DNA of 7,810 nucleotides from Candidatus Magasanikiibacteriota bacterium (GTDB taxonomy: Bacteria > Patescibacteriota > Patescibacteriia > Magasanikbacterales > UBA922): NCBI GenBank assembly GCA_012800155.1, contig JAAZJX010000004.1, positions 1 through 7,810 of the forward strand, written 5' to 3'. The translations under genes and the position numbers were made by a program. Each line of letters begins with the position of its first letter. Position 1 is the stretch's first letter. Below are positions 1 to 6,452 of the stretch, in pieces. Under the pieces are notes generated by a model. That model worked only from the letters and a program-made list of their open reading frames with translations, was not told where the DNA came from and ran no database searches.

Positions 1-560
1 CCCACGCAAGCTAATAATATAAATAATAATATAAATAAAAAGATACCCAATCCCGAATTATTAAAAACTAATAAAATTGATAAAGTTCCTAAAAAACAAC
101 CAAAAGAAACTAAAATTATTTTTTTAATAGTATTCAAAAAAAACAATGGCCAAAAATGTTTTGTTCCAGCTTGCCAAGATTTTTCTAAATCCGGTAAATC
201 ATTCTTTTTAACTATTTTTGAAGCAGCTTTAATTATGGCGCCTTGAGAAACAGTAGCCATAAAAATAAACAACACCAAAAAACCTAATAAAATTATCAAT
301 AACCATAATAACCACACCCAACCACTAGCATTCATATTTAACTGAGAATATATTGAAGTATCAAACCAAACTCTAGGAGTCATCCACCAAACTGGTGAAA
401 ATCCAAGATAAGAAGGTGATAAATAAAATTTACTCAATAAATCCATCAAACCTAATTGCCCCCAAAAAGCAGCAAATAGACCAAATATCCATAAAATTTT
501 ATGATTCCAAGCTAAACTCCAACTAACTTTTAAAGCTTGACGATAAGTTGGTTCACGCAT
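1..560 (-). CDS. Multi-pass membrane protein, 3' end beyond the window
   Basis: Reading leftward from the ATG at 558-560, the frame is open without a stop to the window edge (186 codons, then two spare bases), so the C-terminus is missing. The protein starts MREPTYRQALKVSW and is rich in Trp, Phe, Leu and Ile. Likely membrane segments are at about residues 22-40, 81-103, 147-166 and 171 to the edge. Between segments 2 and 3 there is a Lys-rich, probably cytoplasmic stretch (about 105-135). The opening pattern (a short amphipathic start, then 'SWSLAWNHKILWIFGLF') is typical of uncharacterised CPR integral membrane proteins. I see no catalytic motif and assign no function. There is no Shine-Dalgarno before the ATG, only an A/T-rich leader. 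It lies 98 bp downstream of the regulator gene on the same strand and has its own extended -10 promoter, so it may be transcribed separately or together with it. Confidence 0.8.
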   Translation of the reverse strand, partial: MREPTYRQALKVSWSLAWNHKILWIFGLFAAFWGQLGLMDLLSKFYLSPSYLGFSPVWWMTPRVWFDTSIYSQLNMNASGWVWLLWLLIILLGFLVLFIFMATVSQGAIIKAASKIVKKNDLPDLEKSWQAGTKHFWPLFFLNTIKKIILVSFGCFLGTLSILLVFNNSGLGIFLFILLFILLACV

Positions 561-632
561 ATTAAAAAAATTAAAAACTATAAAATAAAAAGTTTAAAAA
601 TAATTTAATAAACAAAACTTTTGACTACAATT

Positions 633-641
633 ATTATACCA
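633..641 (-). promoter_or_regulatory. Extended -10 promoter for the membrane protein gene
   Basis: On the minus strand the gap between the regulator stop and the membrane protein start contains TGGTATAAT, a consensus -10 hexamer (633-638) preceded by the TGn extension. No good -35 sits 16-18 bp upstream; the best hexamer, TAGTCT, lies across the regulator's stop codon. Extended -10 promoters can work without a -35. Transcription would start near 626 and give a leader of about 65 nt. Confidence 0.5.
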
Positions 642-658
642 CATTTTTAACATCAAGA

Positions 659-1396
659 CTATTTTTTAGTTATCAAACTACCCCACCATCCCTGCCAAAT
701 ACTTTTCATAGACATAGCAATAGCGCGATCTTCAATAATTACTGCAGAATATGGTCGTCGAAAACTCATCATTGCAACTTTATTACCATAAATATTTATT
801 TCTGTATCAAATTGTACTTTATCTGCTAATCTTGTTTCTCTTAATTGCTCTTGATCTTTTGCTTGAACCTTTCTTCCCCATTCATCATTTTTAGCAATAC
901 AATAAAAAGTAATTTTATTTTTTTTTCTTCTCTCTGGAAAATTCCAAGCCCAATCTTCAGGAATAGCTTCAAACATTTTTTTATAATCAGAAAATCCATA
1001 AATTGCTTTTTCACCTGATTCCAACATTTCATTATAAGCTTTTTTCAAACCTTCTAAACCTTCATAAAATTTTACTTTGGGTTTATTGCCCGGCAAATTA
1101 AAAATACTCATAAGTTCTGGTAAAGTATTTTTAATTTCTTGGTAATTTTTTTCTGCGCGTTTAACTAAAACATTAGGATTTTCTGGAATTAAAATAATTT
1201 TATTATCTTCAAGTACTTCACTAATAATACCCTTATCTTTCATAGAACCGATGAAATTATAAACATTAGTGCGATTAACTTTTGATTTATGTGCTATTTC
1301 TTGAATCGTTCCACTGCCTAATTCTAAAAGTGCCAAATAAATTTTAGTTTCTTTTTCTTCTAAACCTAAATTTTGTAAAGTTTTTTGTATTTTCAT
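659..1396 (-). CDS. TrmB-family transcriptional regulator
   Basis: This 245-aa protein has an N-terminal TrmB-type winged helix-turn-helix at about residues 8-68: 'LGLEEKETKIYLALLELG', then 'TIQEIAHKSKVNRTNVYNFIGSMKDKG' as the HTH and wing. A short helical linker (75-100) follows, then a C-terminal effector-like domain from about 105 ('VKFYEGLEGLKKAYNEML') to the end ('YGNKVAMMSF', 'AVIIEDRAIAMSMKSIWQGWW'). This architecture is widespread in CPR genomes, where ligands are mostly unknown; in archaea TrmB proteins sense sugars. The start ATG is preceded only by a weak AAGAG about 17 nt upstream. The gene is transcribed away from the radical SAM operon, with a consensus promoter and a palindrome over that promoter's -35, which suggests autoregulation and possible control of the divergent operon. 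Family assignment is firm; target and ligand are inferred or unknown. Confidence 0.9.
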   Translation of the reverse strand: MKIQKTLQNLGLEEKETKIYLALLELGSGTIQEIAHKSKVNRTNVYNFIGSMKDKGIISEVLEDNKIILIPENPNVLVKRAEKNYQEIKNTLPELMSIFNLPGNKPKVKFYEGLEGLKKAYNEMLESGEKAIYGFSDYKKMFEAIPEDWAWNFPERRKKNKITFYCIAKNDEWGRKVQAKDQEQLRETRLADKVQFDTEINIYGNKVAMMSFRRPYSAVIIEDRAIAMSMKSIWQGWWGSLITKK

Positions 1397-1451
1397 ATTA
1401 TGATTGTCATGCTCTTTTTATTAAAAGAGGATAAATTATTTTAATATTCTT

Positions 1452-1480
1452 ATTATACAGCAAAAATATATATTTGTCAA
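1452..1480 (-). promoter_or_regulatory. Consensus sigma70-type promoter for the TrmB-family gene
   Basis: Read on the minus strand this is TTGACA (1475-1480), exactly 17 bp of A/T-rich spacer, then TATAAT (1452-1457): both hexamers are perfect consensus at the optimal spacing. Transcription should begin near 1445, giving a leader of about 48 nt before the regulator's ATG. The -35 is one arm of the palindrome at 1475-1491. Confidence 0.85.
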
Positions 1481-1491
1481 GTTTTTTGACA
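1475..1491. promoter_or_regulatory. Operator-like palindrome over the regulator's -35
   Basis: TGTCAA-GTTTT-TTGACA is a perfect 6-bp inverted repeat with a 5-bp spacer. Its left arm is the minus-strand -35 of the TrmB-family gene, and its right arm is a TTGACA facing the opposite way. The right arm has no convincing plus-strand -10 at 16-18 bp. The position suits binding of a dimeric regulator, most simply the adjacent TrmB-family protein. Some of the symmetry arises simply because two TTGACA hexamers face each other, so operator function is inference. Confidence 0.45.
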
Positions 1492-1513
1492 CAAACTTAT
1501 TATTTAAATTAAC

Positions 1514-1544
1514 TATATTTTGGCTTATTCTAGCTAAAAATATA
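1514..1544. repeat. AT-rich inverted repeat in the divergent control region
   Basis: TATATTTT (1514-1521) pairs with AAAATATA (1537-1544). The inner bases GGCT and AGCT pair around a 6-nt loop with one bulged A at 1536. It lies between the two divergent promoters and outside both predicted transcripts, so it would act as DNA (protein binding or curvature) rather than as an RNA hairpin. AT-rich symmetry of this length can occur by chance. Confidence 0.3.
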
Positions 1545-1563
1545 ATAAGATTAATTATCTTAT
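1545..1563. promoter_or_regulatory. Operator-like palindrome upstream of the radical SAM promoter
   Basis: ATAAGAT-TAATT-ATCTTAT is a perfect 7-bp inverted repeat with a 5-bp spacer, ending 17 bp before the -35 of the rightward promoter. Position and geometry suit an activator or repressor site. The spacer matches that of the palindrome at 1475-1491 although the arm sequences differ. No binding evidence is available from sequence alone. Confidence 0.4.
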
Positions 1564-1580
1564 ATATTTAGTAAAGATTA

Positions 1581-1609
1581 TTGACAATATTACTTTCTAA
1601 GATTATACT
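1581..1609 (+). promoter_or_regulatory. Near-consensus promoter of the radical SAM operon
   Basis: TTGACA (1581-1586), a 17-bp spacer, then TATACT (1604-1609): 11 of 12 consensus bases at optimal spacing. Transcription should begin around 1616, leaving a leader of about 75 nt before the ATG at 1692. The longest open frame for the first enzyme begins with the TTG of this -35 box, so the extra N-terminal residues of that frame are not translated if this promoter is used. Confidence 0.8.
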
Positions 1610-1624
1610 TAAATGTTTTATTGA

Positions 1625-1643
1625 TGATGACAATGGGTCATCA
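1625..1643 (+). other. Hairpin in the radical SAM operon leader
   Basis: TGATGAC-AATGG-GTCATCA is a perfect 7-bp stem with a 5-nt loop, about 10 nt after the predicted transcription start and about 35 nt before the Shine-Dalgarno. No T-tract follows, so it is not a terminator. It could stabilise the mRNA 5' end or bind a protein; it is too small to be a recognised riboswitch. An 8-codon frame (MMTMGHQK) overlaps it but has no ribosome binding site. Confidence 0.4.
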
Positions 1644-1677
1644 AAAATAAACAAGAGTATGTTCTTTACAATTTATA

Positions 1678-1684
1678 AAAGGAG
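1678..1684 (+). promoter_or_regulatory. Shine-Dalgarno fixing the first radical SAM start
   Basis: AAAGGAG lies 7 nt before the ATG at 1692. In-frame alternatives are worse: ATG 1659 has only a poorly placed AAGAG, and TTG 1581 lies in the -35 box. This sets the protein at 507 aa. Confidence 0.85.
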
Positions 1685-1691
1685 AAAAAAG

Positions 1692-3215
1692 ATGAGATAT
1701 CTACATGTTGAACTTCCTTCTCTTCACCTTGTGTGGAAAAGACCAGGAAAAAAAGATTGGGTATGTTCGGTAATCCGAACAAACTATCCAAAACCAAGTG
1801 CGCTTTTAGTTTCAGCTATCATGCGTGAAGCAGGTTTTGAAGTCAAAGTCGTGGATATGAAAATCCATAACCAAGACACAATAACTCCGTATCGTGAGTT
1901 CACTTACGAAGACGGTCTGATGATAGCTTCTAGAAAAGGAATGATTTTTGAGGAGGTAAATGAGGAAATACGATGGGCAGAAGTAATTGGATTAACTATT
2001 AATCCAACTTCATGGGCAAACATTGCTCTAGATTTTGTCAAACATGCCAAAAGTATTAATCCTAAAATCAAAGTGTGGGTCGGCGGTACTGATCCTACCT
2101 TTCGTCCCAATTTTTATCTCAAACAAGGAGTTGATGCTGTAATTAGAGGAGAAGGAGAAGATTTGGCAGATAAACTTTTAACCAATTCCTCTGCCTGCGG
2201 AGTTACTACCAACAATATGGACAATGGAATTGCTCGCGGATGTGATCTTGATAGATCACCATTACAAGCACTTGATCTGTTTAAAGAAGATATTCCCTTA
2301 TGGAATACTCCTATTGAAGGATGGAATCTTCTTGACCATAATATTCAACCGCCCATTGGATTTCTATTTGCAACTAGAGGTTGTAATCAAAGATGTGCTT
2401 ATTGCACTACTCCTGCCAAATACGGAGCTCTAAGATTCAAAAGTTTAGCTAAAATAAAAGCTGAACTGGAACACTTCAAAGCCTATGGGATTAAGACAAT
2501 TAATATTTGGGATGATTCTCTTTCGTCTTTAATAAAATTAGGAAGAAAAGAACATCTTTTAAATATTGTTCGATTGTTGAAATCTATGGGATTTGCTTAT
2601 GAGTTTTCCCAAGGAATGGTTATAAAAGACCTTTGGGATAAACAAAACAATAAACCAGATGAAGAGCTCATTTCTGAATTGTTTGGACATGAAATTCATA
2701 ATGGACAATGGGTAGGATGTTATGCAGAATATTTCCCTTTTGAATTTCTGCAATATGAAGATCCTCGTGGTGCTGCTCAAAAACTCATGTCCTACGACAA
2801 AGAGTTAAAAGTAATGGAGACAATTCTGGAACAAGGAATAAGATGGTTAACCTATTCTTGTATTCTGGGGCGTCCTGAAGATGGACCAAAAGAATTTCAA
2901 CTGGCTACCCAACGACTCAATGAAGTAACAGCCATTATTGAATCATATGGAGCAATGGGATTACCTACTCCATTTATGTACTCAGTTTTCCCGGGTGCTA
3001 AATTATGGAAAACACAACCGGTTAAACTAAACTATGAAATAAACGAATATCCAGAATTGTACCAATTGAACGCCACCCCACACGGCACAACATTCTTTAC
3101 ACCAGGCGAACTGATGGAAGCTAAAAAAGAACTGGAAAAGAATGTTCTCACTCCAAATCAATGTAAGCGTTTATGGTCAGAAGGACGCTATACTTGGAAA
3201 AAACCTGTAGTTTAA
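1692..3215 (+). CDS. B12-binding-domain-type radical SAM enzyme
   Basis: This 507-aa protein has two recognisable parts. Residues 1 to about 160 resemble the Rossmann-like B12-binding domain of class B radical SAM enzymes: a 'PSALLVSAIMREAGFEVKVVDMK' opening strand and helix, 'VIGLTINPTS' at about 98-107, 'VWVGGTDPT' at 128-136 and 'VIRGEGE' at 150-156. The classic DxHxxG cobalamin-ligand motif is not visible; many enzymes of this group lack it too. The radical SAM core begins near 222 with 'FLFATRGCNQRCAYC', giving the CX3CX2C 4Fe-4S triad Cys231, Cys235 and Cys238. 'INIWDDSL' (270-277) follows, typical of this subgroup. It generates the 5'-deoxyadenosyl radical, and members carry out methylations, cyclisations or sulfur insertions. 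The substrate here is unknown. It is first in a two-gene operon, 29 bp before a second radical SAM gene. The region is less AT-rich than flanking genes. Family assignment is firm, function open. Confidence 0.9.
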   Translation: MRYLHVELPSLHLVWKRPGKKDWVCSVIRTNYPKPSALLVSAIMREAGFEVKVVDMKIHNQDTITPYREFTYEDGLMIASRKGMIFEEVNEEIRWAEVIGLTINPTSWANIALDFVKHAKSINPKIKVWVGGTDPTFRPNFYLKQGVDAVIRGEGEDLADKLLTNSSACGVTTNNMDNGIARGCDLDRSPLQALDLFKEDIPLWNTPIEGWNLLDHNIQPPIGFLFATRGCNQRCAYCTTPAKYGALRFKSLAKIKAELEHFKAYGIKTINIWDDSLSSLIKLGRKEHLLNIVRLLKSMGFAYEFSQGMVIKDLWDKQNNKPDEELISELFGHEIHNGQWVGCYAEYFPFEFLQYEDPRGAAQKLMSYDKELKVMETILEQGIRWLTYSCILGRPEDGPKEFQLATQRLNEVTAIIESYGAMGLPTPFMYSVFPGAKLWKTQPVKLNYEINEYPELYQLNATPHGTTFFTPGELMEAKKELEKNVLTPNQCKRLWSEGRYTWKKPVV

Positions 3216-3223
3216 AAAACTAC
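3207..3223 (+). other. Hairpin across the stop codon between the radical SAM genes
   Basis: GTAGTTT-AAA-AAACTAC is a perfect 7-bp inverted repeat spanning the TAA of the first gene (3213-3215) and ending 9 nt before the next Shine-Dalgarno. It is AT-rich and has no T-tract, so read-through into the second gene is expected. It could influence translational coupling or mRNA processing; chance is also possible. Confidence 0.3.
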
Positions 3224-3232
3224 TAAACAAAC

Positions 3233-3240
3233 AAGGAGGT
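3233..3240 (+). promoter_or_regulatory. Full-consensus Shine-Dalgarno of the second radical SAM gene
   Basis: AAGGAGGT sits 4 nt before the ATG at 3245. It matches the anti-Shine-Dalgarno over all eight bases and is the strongest ribosome binding site in the window. Confidence 0.9.
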
Positions 3241-3244
3241 CAAT

Positions 3245-4276
3245 ATGAAACCAAAGCAGTATCGATTTATGCAACTTCAAGGACTTCATGTTCTTGAACC
3301 AACCCCCAAACTTCGGATCTTAGTGTTAGATATATTCAACACTTGTAACTTTCAATGTCGTTATTGTTACGGCAAAGCTGAGAGTTTCCAATCTCAAAAC
3401 AAGTTGTTGCAATATGAAGACTACATAAGACTGATGGACGAAGCTGTATCTCTAGGCGTCAAAAGTTTATGGTTTTTAGGTGCTCACGAAAATACCTTAA
3501 ACCCAAATTACTTGCGTCTTTTAGAGGCAGCTGAAAAGCGTGGTTTGTTTACAGTAACATTTTCAAACGGCGCACCTTTTGGAGATGATGTTATTGCCAA
3601 AAAGATCTTCGGTATGTCTGCAGAAAATTTCACCAAAACTGTAGCCTCATTTTCTAGATCTTCTGTCATAATAAAATGTGACAGTCTAAAACTAGAAACA
3701 CAAAATCTTTTGGCGAGAAACAAAAATGCCCGTCAACAGATAAAAAAGGCTATTCAAAACGCTAAAAAGACCGAACTTTGGTCACCCGGAATAAACGGAT
3801 TACCACGATTTGGACTTAATAGTGTTTTGACCTCACACAATTATGGTGATGTGGCTAATATTTTCCAATTTTGTTTGGAAAACAAGTTAGCTTACTTCTG
3901 TGATGCACTTTTAAGCAGTGGAGCAGCCACAAAAGAAGAAAATCTGGCTCCTATTTCAAAACAAGTAAAGATTACACTTAAAAAAATTAAGCATGTTTTA
4001 CAAAGTTTTGAAATGGATTTACCGCCCGAAATGGTAGTGAACTTCTATGATCAAAAATGTATATTGTTTGACAATTACATTTTCATAATTCACGATGGAA
4101 GAATCCTACCCTGCGCAGGTTTTCCCGAAAACTCTAGTATACTGGGGCATGTAAATGAAGGATTAACTGTTTTATGGGAGAAAAAATCAAAAATGATTTC
4201 CACCTACTATAAACACTGTTCTTTTATTCCTAATAAATGCCCTTGCAGAGCACATCTCGAAAATCATCTTATTTAG
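3245..4276 (+). CDS. Radical SAM enzyme with SPASM/twitch-like C-terminal domain
   Basis: This 343-aa protein has an early core motif, 'VLDIFNTCNFQCRYCYG', with Cys34, Cys38 and Cys41 as the CX3CX2C ligands of the 4Fe-4S cluster. The SAM-binding GGEP position reads 'FLGAHENTLNP' (78-87), a departure from GGEP. The C-terminal part carries more cysteines in a SPASM/twitch-like order: Cys272, Gly285 and Cys290 (CX12GX4C), 'ILGHVNEGLTVLW' (299-311), then Cys325, Cys332 and Cys334. SPASM domains hold auxiliary Fe-S clusters, and many members modify peptides or proteins (sactionine or thioether formation, anaerobic sulfatase maturation). The final cysteine spacing (CX6CXC) is not the canonical CX2CX5CX3C, so one or two auxiliary clusters are possible. 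It is translated from a perfect Shine-Dalgarno in an operon with the B12-type enzyme, which suggests the two act on the same substrate or pathway. I see no precursor peptide gene next to it. Stop is TAG. Confidence 0.88.
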   Translation: MKPKQYRFMQLQGLHVLEPTPKLRILVLDIFNTCNFQCRYCYGKAESFQSQNKLLQYEDYIRLMDEAVSLGVKSLWFLGAHENTLNPNYLRLLEAAEKRGLFTVTFSNGAPFGDDVIAKKIFGMSAENFTKTVASFSRSSVIIKCDSLKLETQNLLARNKNARQQIKKAIQNAKKTELWSPGINGLPRFGLNSVLTSHNYGDVANIFQFCLENKLAYFCDALLSSGAATKEENLAPISKQVKITLKKIKHVLQSFEMDLPPEMVVNFYDQKCILFDNYIFIIHDGRILPCAGFPENSSILGHVNEGLTVLWEKKSKMISTYYKHCSFIPNKCPCRAHLENHLI

Positions 4277-4358
4277 TTCAACACACCCTTTTGCGCCGCC
4301 TGTCGCAATCTCCACAAACAGGCATCCATCTCTGTTTCAAAACATTTTGAAATAGAGA
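4277..4358 (+). other. Less AT-rich, hairpin-rich 3' region of the radical SAM operon
   Basis: This segment after the TAG is richer in G/C than its surroundings in its first half. It holds TTGCG/CGCAA (4291-4308), a competing GCCTGT/ACAGGC pair (4298-4323), and a long hairpin of 13 paired bases with one G-U: TCTCTGTTTCAAA (4329-4341), loop ACAT, TTTGAAATAGAGA (4346-4358). No T-tract follows on either strand, so it is not itself a terminator. The frame of the upstream gene stays open for 32 codons after its TAG and contains a CAAC (CX2C) motif. The minus strand has an 18-codon frame from 4329 to 4273. None has a ribosome binding site. It could be an mRNA 3' stability element, an interspersed repeat or a small RNA. 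Confidence 0.4.
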
Positions 4359-4362
4359 AAAT

Positions 4363-4393
4363 AAAAAAATCCTGATTTAATCAGGATTTTTTT
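4363..4393. terminator. Bidirectional rho-independent terminator
   Basis: A7-TCCTGA (4363-4375), loop TTTAA, then TCAGGA-T7 (4381-4393): a 13-bp stem whose core is six G/C-containing pairs, with a 7-T tract on each strand. It lies 86 bp after the second radical SAM stop and 27 bp after the FtsH stop, so it ends both converging transcripts. Confidence 0.92.
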
Positions 4394-4420
4394 ATTTTAA
4401 TTTATTTTACTTCACTTAAC

Positions 4421-6298
4421 TTATTTCGCTATTTCTAAATTATCACCTTTATCTGATGCACCCTCAGTAAAACCACCAGACATAATCTGTTTAAACTCTT
4501 CTTGTTCTATTGTTTCTTTTTCTAATAAATGTTTTACCAAATCTTCCATTTCTTTTCTATGTTCTTTAATAATCGTTTCCGCTGTTTTTTCAGCATCAGC
4601 TAAAAGTTTATTAATCTCAAGATCAATTTCTTCGGCTACTTTTTCTGAATAATTTTTTCTATTATGAATTTCTTGAGCTAGGAAAATTAATTCTTCATTT
4701 TCACCATACATTCGTGGACCTAAATTTTCACTCATTCCATAACGCATAATCATTTTACTAGCTATCTGAGTAGCTTTTTGTAAATCACTAGAAGGACCAG
4801 TAGAAAGTTGTTCTTCACCATAAATTAACTTTTCAGTTACATAACCGCCAAGAATCATAGCTAAATCATCTTTGAATTTAGCGATTGTCTGATAACGCAC
4901 ATCTTTATCTGGCATTGACAAAGTATAGCCTCCAGCCATTCCTCTACCAATAATAGAAACTTTTCTTACAGGATCACAATTTGGTAAAAAATGTCCTACC
5001 ACAGCATGACCTGCTTCATGATAAGCAGTCATCTCTTTTTCTTTATCAGTCATTACTCGTGATCTCTTTTCTGGACCTAAAATAACTTTTTCAATACTTT
5101 CCAAAATATCTTGTTTATCAATTTGTTTTTTATTTCTTCTCACAGCCAAAATGGCAGCTTCATTCAAAAGATTAGCTAAATCAGCTCCTGAAAAACCCGG
5201 TGTTCGTTCAGCAATTTCTCGCAAAGAAACATTTTTGGCAATTGGTTTTCCTAAAGCATGAACTTGAAGAATCTGTTCTCGGTCTTCTATATCTGGAAGA
5301 TCTATTACTACTCGACGATCAAAACGACCTGGACGAAGAAGAGCTGAATCCAAAACATCTGGACGATTGGTAGCAGCAATCACAATCACACCTAAATTTG
5401 GATCAAATCCATCCATTTCTACCAAAATTTGATTCAAAGTTTGTTCTCGTTCATCATGACTTCCTCCCAATCCAGCGCCGCGTTTACGACCAACCGCATC
5501 TATCTCATCAATAAAAATAATTGCTGGAGCAGCTTTTTTAGCTTTATTAAAAAGATCACGCACACGACTAGCTCCTACACCTACAAACATTTCTACAAAT
5601 TCAGAACCAGAAATAGAAAAAAAAGGAACATTAGCTTCACCAGCTACTGCTTTTGCAAGTAAAGTTTTACCAGTTCCCGGAGAACCCATAAGTAAAACTC
5701 CTTTAGGAATCTTAGCGCCCATCACAGTAAACTTTTTTGGATCTTTCAAAAAATCAACAATTTCTTCTAATTCTTCTTTAGCCTCTTTGGCGCCAGCAAT
5801 ATCTTTAAAAGTTTTTTTATTTTTATCATCTGGCTTAGATTGTCTAGCAGAACTTTGACCAAAACCCATAGCTTTATTATTCACTCCTTGTACTTGTCTA
5901 GTCATGAAAAAAATTATTCCCAAAACTAACAAGATTGGCAACAAAAATGGCAATAATAAACCTAACCAATAAATCCAACCTGACTGGTCTTTGAACTCTA
6001 CCTTTTCTATCATTTGTAGTTTTTCAGCTGGCACTCCATAATCAGTCATAAGCTGAGAAAAACTCTGTCCTGATTCTTTTTTTAATTCTTGAACTTTATT
6101 ATCTGTCTTTAATACAACAGTAATAATATCACCAGCAACAGAAATTTCTTTTACCTCATTATTATTTATTTCTTGAACTAACTTAGTAACTCCAATATTT
6201 TCTGGCTTTTCATTAGGCATTGGCACGAAACTCAAAAGACTAGCTATTAATAATAGCGAAATAAAAATAATTCCAAAATTCTTTATTAAATTTTTCAT
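4421..6298 (-). CDS. ftsH: ATP-dependent zinc metalloprotease FtsH
   Basis: This 625-aa protein is full length with the complete FtsH plan. TM1 is at about 7-26, a small extracytoplasmic domain at 27-106, TM2 at about 109-132, and the AAA+ module at about 163-410. In the module are Walker A GSPGTGKT (205-212; Ser replaces the usual first Pro), pore loop MFVG (237-240), Walker B IIFIDEID (260-267) and the second region of homology at 309-328 with arginine fingers Arg325 and Arg328. The M41 protease domain has HEAGH (427-431) with zinc ligands His427 and His431, catalytic Glu428, and Asp505 in '[10 protein letters not shown]' as the likely third ligand. The tail (about 550-605) is helical and charged. 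It forms a membrane-anchored hexamer that extracts and degrades misfolded membrane and short-lived cytosolic proteins. It stands alone with its own promoter and shares a terminator with the convergent operon. Only a weak AAGAA precedes the ATG. Confidence 0.98.
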   Translation of the reverse strand: MKNLIKNFGIIFISLLLIASLLSFVPMPNEKPENIGVTKLVQEINNNEVKEISVAGDIITVVLKTDNKVQELKKESGQSFSQLMTDYGVPAEKLQMIEKVEFKDQSGWIYWLGLLLPFLLPILLVLGIIFFMTRQVQGVNNKAMGFGQSSARQSKPDDKNKKTFKDIAGAKEAKEELEEIVDFLKDPKKFTVMGAKIPKGVLLMGSPGTGKTLLAKAVAGEANVPFFSISGSEFVEMFVGVGASRVRDLFNKAKKAAPAIIFIDEIDAVGRKRGAGLGGSHDEREQTLNQILVEMDGFDPNLGVIVIAATNRPDVLDSALLRPGRFDRRVVIDLPDIEDREQILQVHALGKPIAKNVSLREIAERTPGFSGADLANLLNEAAILAVRRNKKQIDKQDILESIEKVILGPEKRSRVMTDKEKEMTAYHEAGHAVVGHFLPNCDPVRKVSIIGRGMAGGYTLSMPDKDVRYQTIAKFKDDLAMILGGYVTEKLIYGEEQLSTGPSSDLQKATQIASKMIMRYGMSENLGPRMYGENEELIFLAQEIHNRKNYSEKVAEEIDLEINKLLADAEKTAETIIKEHRKEMEDLVKHLLEKETIEQEEFKQIMSGGFTEGASDKGDNLEIAK

Positions 6299-6323
6299 AA
6301 TTTTTTCTTAAATAAGTAAAATT

Positions 6324-6352
6324 AGTATATGATAAAATTAGAGAAAAGTCAA
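6324..6352 (-). promoter_or_regulatory. Promoter of ftsH
   Basis: On the minus strand: TTGACT (6347-6352), a 17-bp spacer, TATACT (6324-6329), which is 10 of 12 consensus bases. Transcription would start near 6317, only about 19 nt before the ATG, leaving a short leader without a clear Shine-Dalgarno. Confidence 0.75.
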
Positions 6353-6452
6353 CCTACAAAAAATCATTTAATTATTATTTATAATTTGTCTTTTGTTTAA
6401 TTTATTGTTAAAATACCTTCGCTTTAAAACACTATTATAAAAAATTTAAATT

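Noticed and set aside
588..622. AAAAGTTT/AAACTTTT inverted repeat as a terminator for the TrmB-family gene
   Set aside because: The stem is almost all A/T with a 19-nt loop and no clean T-tract; too weak to call in DNA of this composition.
1486..1519. Plus-strand promoter starting from the TTGACA of the palindrome
   Set aside because: The hexamer at the right spacing is TTAACT and the better TATATT is 22 bp away; the promoter at 1581-1609 is far better.
1624..1650. 8-codon leader peptide MMTMGHQK in the radical SAM 5' UTR
   Set aside because: No Shine-Dalgarno, and it overlaps a hairpin; short ATG frames of this kind are expected by chance.
4273..4329. 18-codon minus-strand frame MDACLWRLRQAAQKGVLN as a small gene or RiPP precursor
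   Set aside because: No ribosome binding site, no promoter on that strand between it and ftsH's terminator, and it lies in a G/C-richer stretch where several frames are open.
5429..5662. 77-codon plus-strand frame inside ftsH
   Set aside because: Antisense to the conserved AAA+ core; low-complexity composition and no ribosome binding site.
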